Assembly: GCF_025642155.1 (NCBI RefSeq)
Contig: NZ_CP106798.1
Coordinates: 5,146,001-5,210,000, forward strand
Direction: 5' to 3'
DNA length: 64,000 nt
Origin: Streptomyces sp. HUAS 15-9
GTDB taxonomy: Bacteria > Actinomycetota > Actinomycetes > Streptomycetales > Streptomycetaceae
This document shows positions 49,466 to 58,500 of the stretch, piece by piece. Within the stretch, counting starts at the first letter, position 1. Every line of letters starts with the position of its first letter. The notes below the pieces were generated by a model. It did not search any database. It was not told the DNA's origin and was given only the letters and a program-made list of their open reading frames with translations. Made by a program: the position numbers and the translations under genes.

Positions 49466-49487
49466 TCTTCGCTGCCTGCTCGTACTC

Positions 49488-49529
49488 CGAACGCCCCGGC
49501 GGCACGCCACAGTGCCGCCGGGGCGTTCG
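49488..49529 (+). terminator. Terminator after rpsI
   Basis: A perfect 18-bp stem (49488-49505 with 49512-49529), six-base loop, then TTTATC. Confidence 0.93.
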
Positions 49530-49689
49530 TTTATCACACAGACTTGGGTCTAATGACACAAGACGCTCAACGGAATGTGTGATCGGATGTTCAGGCATGG
49601 AATGCCTGGGATGCGGAGCCGCAACCGACCCGGCATCGAACCATCGACTGCCTACGGCTTCCGAAACTGACGCTTCCTCAGGAGGACAA

Positions 49690-51048
49690 GTGGGACGACT
49701 CTTCGGCACGGACGGCGTGCGCGGCGTCGCCAACGCGGACCTGACGGCCGAGATGGCGCTCGGCCTGTCCGTCGCGGCGGCGCATGTGCTGGCCGAGGCG
49801 GGCACGTTCGAGGGCCACAGGCCGAAGGCGGTGGTCGGACGGGACCCGCGCGCGTCCGGGGAGTTCCTGGAAGCCGCCATGGTCGCGGGCCTGGCGAGCG
49901 CGGGCGTGGACGCGCTGCGCGTCGGTGTGCTCCCGACGCCCGCGGTGGCGTACCTCACGGGCGCGCTCGGCGCCGACCTCGGTGTCATGCTCTCCGCCAG
50001 CCACAACGCCATGCCCGACAACGGCATCAAGTTCTTCGCCCGCGGCGGGCACAAGCTCGCCGACGAGCTGGAGGACAAGATCGAGGCGGTCTACGAGTCC
50101 CACCGGCACGGTGAGCCCTGGGAGCGGCCGACCGGCGCCGGCGTCGGGCGGGTGCGCTCGTACGACGAGGGGTTCGAGCAGTACGTCGCCCACCTCCTCG
50201 GCGTACTCCCGAACCGTCTCGACGGGCTGAAGATCGTCCTGGACGAGGCGCACGGCGCGGCCTACGGTGTCTCGCCCGAGGCCTTCGCTCGGGCCGGTGC
50301 CGAGGTCGTCACCATCGGTGCCGAGCCGGACGGCCTCAACATCAACGCGGGCTGCGGCTCCACCCACCTGGGCAAGCTCAAGGCCGCCGTCGTCGAGCAC
50401 GGTGCCGACCTCGGTATCGCGCACGACGGTGACGCCGACCGGTGCCTGGCCGTGGACCACACCGGCGAAGAGGTGGACGGCGACCAGATCCTCGCCGTGC
50501 TCGCGCTGGCGATGCGGGAGCGTTCCGCACTGCGCTCCGACACCGTCGTCGCGACCGTGATGTCGAATCTGGGCTTCAAGCTGGCCATGGAGCGCGAGGG
50601 CATCCACCTCGTGCAGACGGCCGTCGGCGACCGCTACGTCCTGGAGGAGATGAAGGAGCACGACTTCGCCCTCGGCGGCGAGCAGTCGGGCCACGTCATC
50701 ATCCTCGACCACGCCACCACCGGCGACGGCACGCTGACCGGCCTGCTGCTGGCGGCGCGGGTTGCGCAGACCGGTCGTACGCTGCGGGACCTCGCGTCGG
50801 TCATGGAGCGGCTGCCGCAGGTGCTGATCAACGTCCCGGACGTCGACAAGGCGCGCGTCGGCACCTCCGCCGACCTGGCCGCCGCCGTTGCCGAGGCCGA
50901 GCGCGAACTCGGCGCCACCGGGCGGGTGCTGCTGCGTTCCTCGGGCACGGAGCCGCTGGTGCGCGTGATGGTGGAGGCCGCCGACATCGAACAGGCGCAG
51001 TCGGTCGCCGGGCGCCTGGCGGACGCGGTGAAGTCGGCGCTGGGATAG
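49690..51048 (+). CDS. glmM: Phosphoglucosamine mutase
   Basis: 452 residues from GTG 49690 with AGGAGGAC RBS. Converts GlcN-6-P to GlcN-1-P for UDP-GlcNAc and peptidoglycan. Phosphoserine loop [12 protein letters not shown], metal loop DGDADR, sugar loop GGEQSGHVI and C-terminal [12 protein letters not shown] are intact. Works downstream of GlmS, encoded at 61041. Confidence 0.96.
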   Translation: MGRLFGTDGVRGVANADLTAEMALGLSVAAAHVLAEAGTFEGHRPKAVVGRDPRASGEFLEAAMVAGLASAGVDALRVGVLPTPAVAYLTGALGADLGVMLSASHNAMPDNGIKFFARGGHKLADELEDKIEAVYESHRHGEPWERPTGAGVGRVRSYDEGFEQYVAHLLGVLPNRLDGLKIVLDEAHGAAYGVSPEAFARAGAEVVTIGAEPDGLNINAGCGSTHLGKLKAAVVEHGADLGIAHDGDADRCLAVDHTGEEVDGDQILAVLALAMRERSALRSDTVVATVMSNLGFKLAMEREGIHLVQTAVGDRYVLEEMKEHDFALGGEQSGHVIILDHATTGDGTLTGLLLAARVAQTGRTLRDLASVMERLPQVLINVPDVDKARVGTSADLAAAVAEAERELGATGRVLLRSSGTEPLVRVMVEAADIEQAQSVAGRLADAVKSALG

Positions 51049-51105
51049 CAGTCGGCCGTTCTTGGCCGGCCCGGGGTTCCCCGCACCCCTGGGTCGGCTA
51101 CTCGC

Positions 51106-52095
51106 CTACAGCTTGCGCAGGCGCAACCGCTGGACCTTGTGGTCCGGGCCCTTGCGTACGACGAGGGTGGCGCGGCCCCGGGTGGGGGCGATGTTCTCCA
51201 CCAGGTTGGGCTTGTTGATCATCCGCCACTGCGTACGGGCGTAGTCGAGGGCCTCCTCCTCTGACACCTGTGTGTACTTGCGGAAGTACGAGTCCGGCTT
51301 CTGGAAGGCCGTCTGGCGCAGCTTCTTGAAGCGGTTGAGGTACCAGCTCTCGACGTCGTCGGCGTTCGCGTCGACGTACACGCTGAAGTCGAAGTAGTCG
51401 GCGAGGCCGACGCGGGTGCGGCCGTCCTTGCCGGGGAGGGCGGGCTGCAGGACGTTCAGGCCCTCGACGATCAGGATGTCGGGCCGGCGTACGACGAGCT
51501 TCTCGCCCGGGACGATGTCGTAGATGAGGTGGGAGTAGACGGGGGCGGTGACCTCGTCCTTGCCCGCCTTGATGTCGGCGACGAACCGGGTCAGCGCCCG
51601 GCGGTCGTAGGACTCGGGGAATCCCTTCCGCGACATCAGCCCTCGGTCCTTGAGCTCCTCGGTCGGCAGCAGGAAGCCGTCGGTCGTGACCCGCTCCACG
51701 TGCGGGTGCTCGGGCCAGCGGGACAGGAGGGCCTGGAGCAGACGGGCCACGGTCGACTTGCCGCACGCCACGGATCCGGCGATCCCTATCACGAAGGGTG
51801 TTCCGGACTGGGACCCCTGCTCACCGAGGAACGTGTTCAGCGCCCCTCTGAGACCGTCGGTGGCGCCGACGTAGAGGTTGAGAAGGCGGGAGAGCGGGAG
51901 GTAGATGTCCCGCACCTCGTCGAGGTCGATGACGTCGCCGAGGCCGCGGACCTTCTCGACCTCTTCAGCGGTGAGCGGCAGCGGCGTCTTCTCGCGCAGC
52001 GCGCTCCACTCGGCGCGGGTGAGGTCGACGTAGGGAGTCGCCTCCGGCTTGGACCGGTGGGCGCTCCGGGGCATCGAGGAGACCGGTGAGATCAC
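51106..52095 (-). CDS. coaA: Pantothenate kinase type I
   Basis: 329 residues from GTG 52095; ATG 52074 is an alternative start. First step of coenzyme A synthesis. Walker [13 protein letters not shown], then [11 protein letters not shown] and [13 protein letters not shown]. Convergent with glmM. A diverged fragment of the same gene occurs at 52901-52974. Confidence 0.95.
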   Translation of the reverse strand: MISPVSSMPRSAHRSKPEATPYVDLTRAEWSALREKTPLPLTAEEVEKVRGLGDVIDLDEVRDIYLPLSRLLNLYVGATDGLRGALNTFLGEQGSQSGTPFVIGIAGSVACGKSTVARLLQALLSRWPEHPHVERVTTDGFLLPTEELKDRGLMSRKGFPESYDRRALTRFVADIKAGKDEVTAPVYSHLIYDIVPGEKLVVRRPDILIVEGLNVLQPALPGKDGRTRVGLADYFDFSVYVDANADDVESWYLNRFKKLRQTAFQKPDSYFRKYTQVSEEEALDYARTQWRMINKPNLVENIAPTRGRATLVVRKGPDHKVQRLRLRKL

Positions 52096-52342
52096 AGTCC
52101 ATTGTTAACGGAGTTTGAACGGGACGGCGGGTGGGGTGCGTCACGCCCGGTCCGGACTCCATCGGGCATCCACGGACACTCGTGGTCGGGCGCGGACATG
52201 CCACAGGGGCGGATTTGCTCTCCGCCCGCCCCTGTGCCTCACGGTCCGTCGTTTCCGGCTGCAGGGTGTGGTGCATCACGCACGGCTGCCCTCGGCGATG
52301 TTGCCCTGTGGGCGGCTCCTCAACGGGACGCCGCCCACACCT

Positions 52343-52735
52343 CTATTCGGATCGGCGTTGGTTTTCGGCCCTGCGCCAGTACGTCGGCCGCCACCAGTAA
52401 AGGGTGGTTCTGTCCGGGGGCCAGTAACTGGACTCCGTTTGCTGATCCGGACCGCCGTCCCGCGCTACGTCGAACGGCCTCCAGCCCTCGTCGCGCCTGT
52501 CGGACGCCTGAGGCGTAGCAGCCCGGCGGCGCCGCTGCGGATCACTCACGCCGATCTCTGCGAACGAGCGCTGGGCATCCATGAGCGAAGGCCGGTTCGG
52601 TCCGTCGGGAAGCCAGGGCGAGCGAAGTTGCCCCGGATCGTCCTCCCAGCGGCAGATGCGGCAGATCTCGTACCATCCAGGCCCGTCCTCGAGGACGAGG
52701 TACCCGCAGCACGGACAGGGATACATGCTTCTCAT
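52343..52735 (-). CDS. CPCC-type cysteine-rich protein
   Basis: 130 residues beginning MRSMYPCPCCGYLVLEDGPGW and ICRICRWEDDPGQ: the cysteine-rich CPCC family, probably a small zinc-binding fold, followed by a disordered Arg-rich tail. Family members often sit beside toxin genes and are suspected immunity proteins. Its ATG overlaps the stop of the upstream fragment (ATGA). A second ATG (52726) is also possible. 52096-52342 holds no gene. Confidence 0.7.
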   Translation of the reverse strand: MRSMYPCPCCGYLVLEDGPGWYEICRICRWEDDPGQLRSPWLPDGPNRPSLMDAQRSFAEIGVSDPQRRRRAATPQASDRRDEGWRPFDVARDGGPDQQTESSYWPPDRTTLYWWRPTYWRRAENQRRSE

Positions 52736-52974
52736 CTCCAGGGAATGGGAGTGCCAGGCGGAACGATGTCACCCTTCACTCGGATGGGGTCGTCGAAATA
52801 CTCTCGGCCCCGGTCCGGCTCCCGGTTGAACATGTCCACCACGCTCCACTGCGAGGCGACCCAGGTCAGCCCGGTGTCTGTCACGTAGCCGTCTTCGAGG
52901 ATGGTGTTCAGCGCCCTTCTGAGGCCGTCGCCGGCGCCGACGTAGAGACTGAGCAGCCGGGACAGCGGAAGGCC
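52732..52974 (-). pseudogene. coaA fragment fused in frame to an orphan C-terminal segment
   Basis: Minus strand codons 52974-52901 read LPLSRLLSLYVGAGDGLRRALNT, matching [23 protein letters not shown] of coaA. The frame then continues into an unrelated segment (ILEDGYVTDTGLTWVASQW to GTPIPWR) ending at 52732, four bases into the CPCC gene. The second part looks like a toxin-tip end, with CPCC as its immunity partner. No start codon or RBS was found. Confidence 0.6.
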
Positions 52975-53053
52975 GAAGCAGGCCCGCCGAGGCGGGAGAC
53001 CGGTGTGGCTCGGCTTCGGCGGGGCCCGAGCGAAACCCGTCGGACGAGTCGTC

Positions 53054-53230
53054 CTATCTGACGTTGAGGTTGTCGTCCACGAGGAACTCCGGATAGCCGA
53101 AACGTTCGCCGAGCGCGGTGAACGTGTCGCAGCGGTCCTGGTCGATCTCCACGAAGTATGCCTTCATGGTCCTCAGGAACAGCCGGTAACCGAGGTCCGC
53201 ACACGCTTCGGTGACGACCCGCTCAAGCGC
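53054..53230 (-). pseudogene. 3' remnant of an unidentified gene
   Basis: The last ~58 codons of a minus-strand frame (VVTEACADLGYRLFLRTMKAYFVEIDQDR to LVDDNLNVR) have natural composition. Further upstream the same frame becomes Arg/Pro/Ser-rich nonsense opposite a better plus-strand frame. Function unknown; possibly the end of an immunity gene. Confidence 0.4.
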
Positions 53231-53578
53231 TGGTACCAGGTCCGGGACCGACCGGTCGGCGCACCCAAGCACAAGCCGACCACGGACGCACCGCAGGTCC
53301 TCGCCGACCGGCTGGCCCGGAGTTTGCCGCAGCGCCAGGAGTACGGCGACGTGAGGTGCGACGACCGGGTGCTGCTCGACTCCGGCCGGGACTGCCCGCG
53401 CTGCGAGGACCGGCAGGACGGCCGCCGTGCACAGCGCCGCGCGGTCGCGGCCGACGCCGCGATGCCCCACGCCGCCGAAGCGGAGCGCCGGGCGACCACC
53501 ACCTGGCCCCGGACGGAGAGCCGCATGCGTGCAGGCGCCGTGCCCGGACTGTGGCCAGCGCCGACCATCTGTACGTGA
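53229..53578 (+). pseudogene. Plus-strand gene remnant with CPRC motif
   Basis: The frame LKRWYQVRDRPVGAPKHKP to LWPAPTICT includes VLLDSGRDCPRCEDRQDGRRAQR and an Ala/Arg-rich helix, resembling DNA-binding proteins of actinomycete plasmids and phages. No start codon fits. A second plus-strand piece, VKDRELRVHPDEAVAPVWDG, ends at 53762. Both look like remains of a mobile element. Confidence 0.35.
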
Positions 53579-53924
53579 AGTCCGCGGCCGCCAGTTGGAT
53601 TCGTGAGCGGGGTGAGCAGGCCCGCTTCGACTTCGCTCGACCCGGAGGTGCGCCGGTCGGCTCCGTTGTAGACATCCGGTCAAGGACCGGGAGCTGCGGG
53701 TGCACCCGGACGAGGCGGTGGCCCCGGTGTGGGACGGCGCGAGCGAGCCGGTGCTCGGGTAGTCGCCGTTGCTGACCACCGCGTGGAGCTCGAGCACGGC
53801 CTCGGCGCCGGACATGCTCCGACGGGCGCCGGTGATGTCCATCCGGTCCTTCACCAGTGAAGGGGCATGCACGGTGCTGAGGGCGCCCCATGTGGCAGGG
53901 GGCGCCCTCAACGTGTCATCCGCT

Positions 53925-54332
53925 TCAGCGGATGTTGCCGTACTCCACGGGGAAGTCCGGCGGCCAGGGCTGGCTGAAGTCGAACAGGGACGGGTCCTCG
54001 AACTCGCGGGCCGCCTCGCGCCACGCGGGTCCGCCGGAGATGACGAAGCTGTCCCCGTCCGGTTCGATCATCCAGGTGAAGTCCGCGTCGTCCGCAGCGA
54101 GGTCATGACGCTCCTTCAGCACCGCGAACTCCGCCTCCGACGCCCGGCGGACGTGGATCCCCTTCTCGTAGATGGGCTTGAGCAGCATGAGCTCCACATG
54201 CCCGAAGTACACCTCGACGCGGGTGTCTGTATTGTCGACGGCGGTGGGCTCGCTGCGCAGCAGCAGCTGCCGGTGCGACGGCGAGAAGCTGACCACCCGG
54301 AACAGACGTCCCTCTCGTATGAAATCCGGCAT
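53925..54332 (-). CDS. Candidate immunity protein next to an orphan toxin tip
   Basis: 135 residues from ATG 54332 (RBS AGGAAGAA); an upstream start would run into toxin-tip DNA. Acidic, beta-rich (RLFRVVSFSPSHRQLLLRSE, VEVYFGHVELMLLKPIYE), no signal peptide, ending FPVEYGNIR. Starts 34 bases after the tip-like frame that ends at 54367. I recognise no named family; the role is inferred from position. Confidence 0.55.
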   Translation of the reverse strand: MPDFIREGRLFRVVSFSPSHRQLLLRSEPTAVDNTDTRVEVYFGHVELMLLKPIYEKGIHVRRASEAEFAVLKERHDLAADDADFTWMIEPDGDSFVISGGPAWREAAREFEDPSLFDFSQPWPPDFPVEYGNIR

Positions 54333-54366
54333 TCTTTGTGTTCTTCCTGTCCTCGGGGTCTTCGGG

Positions 54367-54780
54367 TCACTGGGCCCAGTCCGGCGGCGGTATTTTGGCG
54401 AGGCTCGGCACCTTCTCACCCGGCTTGGTGAAGTACCAGTCGACGGCGTCGAAGTCCCGACGTCCAAGGATCACCTTGAGACGCAACGTCGCCACTTCCC
54501 ACGCGGTGCCGTTGTTGCTTCCTGGCGTGGCCACCGCCCGCCAGTCGCCACCGACCAACGGCTTCCCGCGCTCGACGAGCTTGTCCAGGGCTTCCGCCGC
54601 GGTCTTCGCCTTCGGAATACCGTCCAGTGAAATGCTCAACTTCACCGACTTATTGTCCAGCGCCTTCTCGACGCCGACCATCCAGATCGGACGCCCATCA
54701 CTGTTGGGGGCCGCCTTGCCGAGAAGCCTGTTGTACAAAGGGGCCCGAAGCCGCACTGTGCCCCCACGTGGCCAGGCGCG
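54367..54780 (-). pseudogene. Orphan toxin C-terminal tip
   Basis: About 130-138 codons (GGTVRLRAPLYNRLLGKAA to LAKIPPPDWAQ) without an RBS or proper start, beginning right after a terminator. The segment is alpha/beta (MVGVEKALDNKSVKLSISLDG, ATLRLKVILGRRDFDAVDW) and looks like the variable tip of a polymorphic toxin left after replacement. A GTG at 54756 exists but has no RBS. Confidence 0.5.
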
Positions 54781-54784
54781 AAGA

Positions 54785-54813
54785 AACCCCGCCAGGGATT
54801 ACCTGGCGGGGTT
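54785..54813 (-). terminator. Terminator of the large toxin-immunity operon
   Basis: A perfect 12-bp stem AACCCCGCCAGG/CCTGGCGGGGTT with a 5-base loop, followed on the minus strand by TCTTCG, 22 bases beyond the immunity-gene stop. Confidence 0.85.
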
Positions 54814-54835
54814 CGACCTCATCGATCTGTCGAGA

Positions 54836-55501
54836 TCACTCTTCGTTCAAGGCAGCTCGCAGGTAGGCGATCAGATCACCGGTCGGCACCTCGACCCAGC
54901 TGGCCCCTGGCACCCCTACGCGCATGACCTCATAGAGTTCCCCGTTCACCTCGTCCACCAGAACTTGACGGCTCCTTCCGTCCATCGCATCCACACGCAG
55001 GCGGACGGCACCGTGTGAGATGGTCGGGAACATGTCCCGCAGTACCTCATCCGCACGGAGGCGGCGCAGGAGGTTCCATTGGCGCCGGTTGAAGTCGGAC
55101 GACAGGAGTTCAGCCCACTGCGAAGAGGTGGGCTCTCCGCGTTCGAGCGCCCCGACGAATTCGTCGAGATCCATGAACTCGAATCTCTCCTCCAACTCGT
55201 CGAGCGGTATGCCTTCCCGCCATGCGGCGACCGCTTCCACAAGCAGTCCAAGATCCCCCGTGGAGCCGATCTCCCAGTCGAACCCGGGAATACCGACACT
55301 CAACCGGAAAAGACGTTCCTCGGTCGCAAGGTCGACCAACAGGAAACCCCTCGCCGTTTGGATGCTGACGACGTCGACGGCCCACGGCCCCAGCCCGGTG
55401 TCGCATCCGCGCAGCTGTGCTGCCTCTCGCATGGCTGGTCCAAGGCCACCCGAAGCAGTCACGTCCGGATACAGGTCTTTCCGGTGGGTGTCCATATTCA
55501 T
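54836..55501 (-). CDS. Probable immunity protein of the large Hint toxin
   Basis: 221 residues, MNMDTHRKDLYPDVTASGG to AALNEE; acidic, soluble, alpha/beta. RBS AAGGAATCC overlaps the toxin stop and the gene begins 8 bases after it, the usual toxin-immunity order. ATG 55495 is a possible second start. I do not recognise a named immunity family with confidence. Confidence 0.65.
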   Translation of the reverse strand: MNMDTHRKDLYPDVTASGGLGPAMREAAQLRGCDTGLGPWAVDVVSIQTARGFLLVDLATEERLFRLSVGIPGFDWEIGSTGDLGLLVEAVAAWREGIPLDELEERFEFMDLDEFVGALERGEPTSSQWAELLSSDFNRRQWNLLRRLRADEVLRDMFPTISHGAVRLRVDAMDGRSRQVLVDEVNGELYEVMRVGVPGASWVEVPTGDLIAYLRAALNEE

Positions 55502-55509
55502 CGGATTCC

Positions 55510-58500
55510 TTAGCAGTGGTGGCAGTACCCGAATTTGCTCCCGTCTACCGGGTCAAGCTTCCCCAACTTTGACAGATCCGGCATATCTATCTTTTTGAGC
55601 TGCATGGCATCATCGGCACCCGTCGGATAATAGAACCTCACCGAACTCCATGTGCGTTGACCATTGGCGACGGCTCTCGCGATCAAGGACATCTCGTAGT
55701 CTGTGGCATGGTCGGCTTCACCAGCCAGCAGGCCGCGCTTGGCGGCGTCCATGAAGTCTCCGTATCGTTCCAGCCCCGTCATGTTGACGTGCAGTTCCAC
55801 GTTCGGGTCGGCGATGGCCTGCCTCGCCAGCGCAGCGAAATCCTGCCGGCGCGCGAGGGAGAAGGTGGTGAACTTGTTCCCGGGAAGCCGAGCCCACGCG
55901 TCGAGCGCCCCATCTCGCTGCCACCCCAAGGCGACCTTGCAGTTATGAACAAGGATCGGGGTGGCGCCCGCGAGCACGAAGAACGTGTGCAGGTCGTCGA
56001 CGGTGAGGTCGTAGACCGTCCGCGGAGTCAGGCCCGAGCGGTCGAGGAGGGCGGTCACCGGGTGGACGGAGCCGTCCGGTGTGCGCAGCCGGTCGCCGAC
56101 GTGCAGGTCGGAAACCAGCGTCCACCCGCGGTCCACCACATAAAACTTGTGGCCGGCGGTGCTGGCCAGCTTCCCCCCGTCGGCAACAGTGATGTCCACC
56201 AGCCGCTGGGTGTCGTGCTTGAAGGTGTCGTTCACCTGCCGCGTCTGTAGCTGGCCGGTGGCCGGATCCATGGCTGTGAGGCGATCCCCCACACCCACCT
56301 GGCTGATGGGCCGGCGTGAGCCGTCCGCCATGAGCACCTCGGTGGCGCCAGGGAAGCTGTTGGTCTCGCAGGCGACGCGGAACTCCTCGGAGATGCGCGC
56401 CGATCGCTCGATACCCGCCAACGCGTCTGCGTCGATGCGCAGCGTACGCAGCGCCTTCAGCGCGTCGGCGACTCCGATGCCGGTGCGCATGGCGGCATCC
56501 ACGGCGCGCACCGCGTCGGCGATCGGCCGGACGGCTTTGCCCGCGAACAGGCTGGCGACGTCGAGGGCGGCCCAGCCGCATCCGCCCCAGTTTCCCCCGC
56601 CGCCCGAGGTGATCTTGAGTATCGAGCCGATCTTCTTGCCGCAGTCGATCCAGCTGCCGAAGAGGATGTCGATCGGGTCGATGTTCGCGTTGAATTCCGC
56701 GAGCGTGATGGTATGTGTGACCTCTTTGGTCATCTCCTCGGACGGCTGCTGGCCGAGGTACACCGCCGACTCGGAGGGGCAGATGTTGTATGCCGGGTTG
56801 AGGTCTTCCGCGGTGCACAGGTACAGGTTGAGGATCGCCTTGTAGGTGATCTTCGCGGTGACGGTGCAGTCGCCCGTGTAGACGATCCTGCTCTTCCAGT
56901 CGTCGCAGGCCGACGTCTTGGACAGGGTCTTCGGCTCGCCGACGTTCTCGTAGTGGTCGACGACATAGAACACGTTGCCGATGTGGCCGGCCGAGTCGAG
57001 GATGGTGCCCGTCTGGACCTGCTTCCCGTTCTCCTTGTTCTGGGTCTCAGTGGCTGCTTGCTGGGCTTCCTTGGCGTATTTGTCGGCGTCCTTGGCGGCT
57101 TGTTCGGCTTCGGTGGCTGCTGTGTCGGCGCGGGTGGCTGCTGCTCGGGCGTCCTTGGCGTCCTGTTCGGCTTGGGCGGCTGCGGAGCGGGCTGCGGCCG
57201 CGTCGAGTTCTGCTGTGTCAGCGGAGTCGCGGGCGTCCTTGGCGTAGCCTTCGGCGTTGCCGGCCGCCTTGTCGGCGGCTGCCGCGTCGTCGGCTGCCTG
57301 CTTGTCGTACTCGATGGTGCGGGCCAGGGACGCGGACGCGGCTGCCGCGGCCTTGGCGGCGTCGGCCGCGTAGCCGAGGGCGTCCTTGGAGTAGGTGCGG
57401 GCGTCGGCGGCGTACTGGGCTGCGTTGGCCGCGTGCTGGTAGGCCTCCTTGGCGTCGCCCTTGGCCTGGTCGGCGAGGTTCTTCGCTGCCTGGGCCTCGG
57501 CTGCCGCGTTCTTGGCGTGCGCATCGGCGACCGCCTGCTGCTGGTCGGCGATGGACTTCGACGCCTGGCCGGTCAGGACGACCAGGCCGGCGGCCGAGTC
57601 GGTGTCGATGTAGCGCGAGCCGAGCTGGATGGCGTCGTTGGCCGGGTTGGCGACCTGCGTGGCCGCTTCACCGGCGTCCACGGCCGCTTGCGCGGTGACG
57701 TGGGCGTAGCCTGCCGCCTTCGCCGAGGCCGCGAGAGCCTTGCCGGCTTCCTCGTTCGCCTTGTTCGCCTGGGTCTTGGAGTCCTTGGCGTGCTGTTCGG
57801 CCTCGTCGGCGAGCTTGACCGCCGTCTTGGCCTCGGTGGCGGCGTCCTGGGAGGCCTTGATGGCGTCGGCGACGGCACTTGTTGCGGTCTTCACCGCCGC
57901 GTCCGCCTTCAGCTTGTCCGCCTGGGCCGTGTCCGCGTCGGAGCGCGCCCGCTTGGCGGCCGCCTCGGCGCGTGTGGCCGCGGCGTCGGCGTCGGCTGCC
58001 GCCTTGGTAGCGGCGTCCGCCTCGGAGCGGGCCTTGGTTGCCGCTGTTTCGGCGTCGTCGGCGGCCTTGTCCGCGTCGTTGGCCGCGGCGCGGGCGGCGT
58101 CGGCGCCCTCGTGCGAGTCGAGGGAGTCGGCGTAGGCGCGTTTGGCGTCGGCCTTGGCGCGAAGGGCGTCGGACTTCTGCTTGGCGTCCCAGGCGTCGTC
58201 GCGCATGTCCCGGGCGTGGTTGCTGGCCTTGACCGCGTCGTCCCGCCGGTCCCCGGCGGTTTTCTCGGCGGCCTCCGCCTTGTCCTTGGCGTCCTTCGCC
58301 TTCGTTGCCTCGGACTCGGCGTTCTTGCGGTGCTGGGCTGCCTCGGCCTGCTTGGCCGCCGCGTTCTCCTTCTCCGCCTTGGCCGTCTTCTCCTCGGCCT
58401 CGGCGGCGAGGCGCTTGGCGTGGGCGTCGGCGGCGGCCGCCTTCGCGTCGCCCTCGGCCTTCACCGCGTCGGAGAGCTTGGCCTCCGCCGTCTCCTTGTC

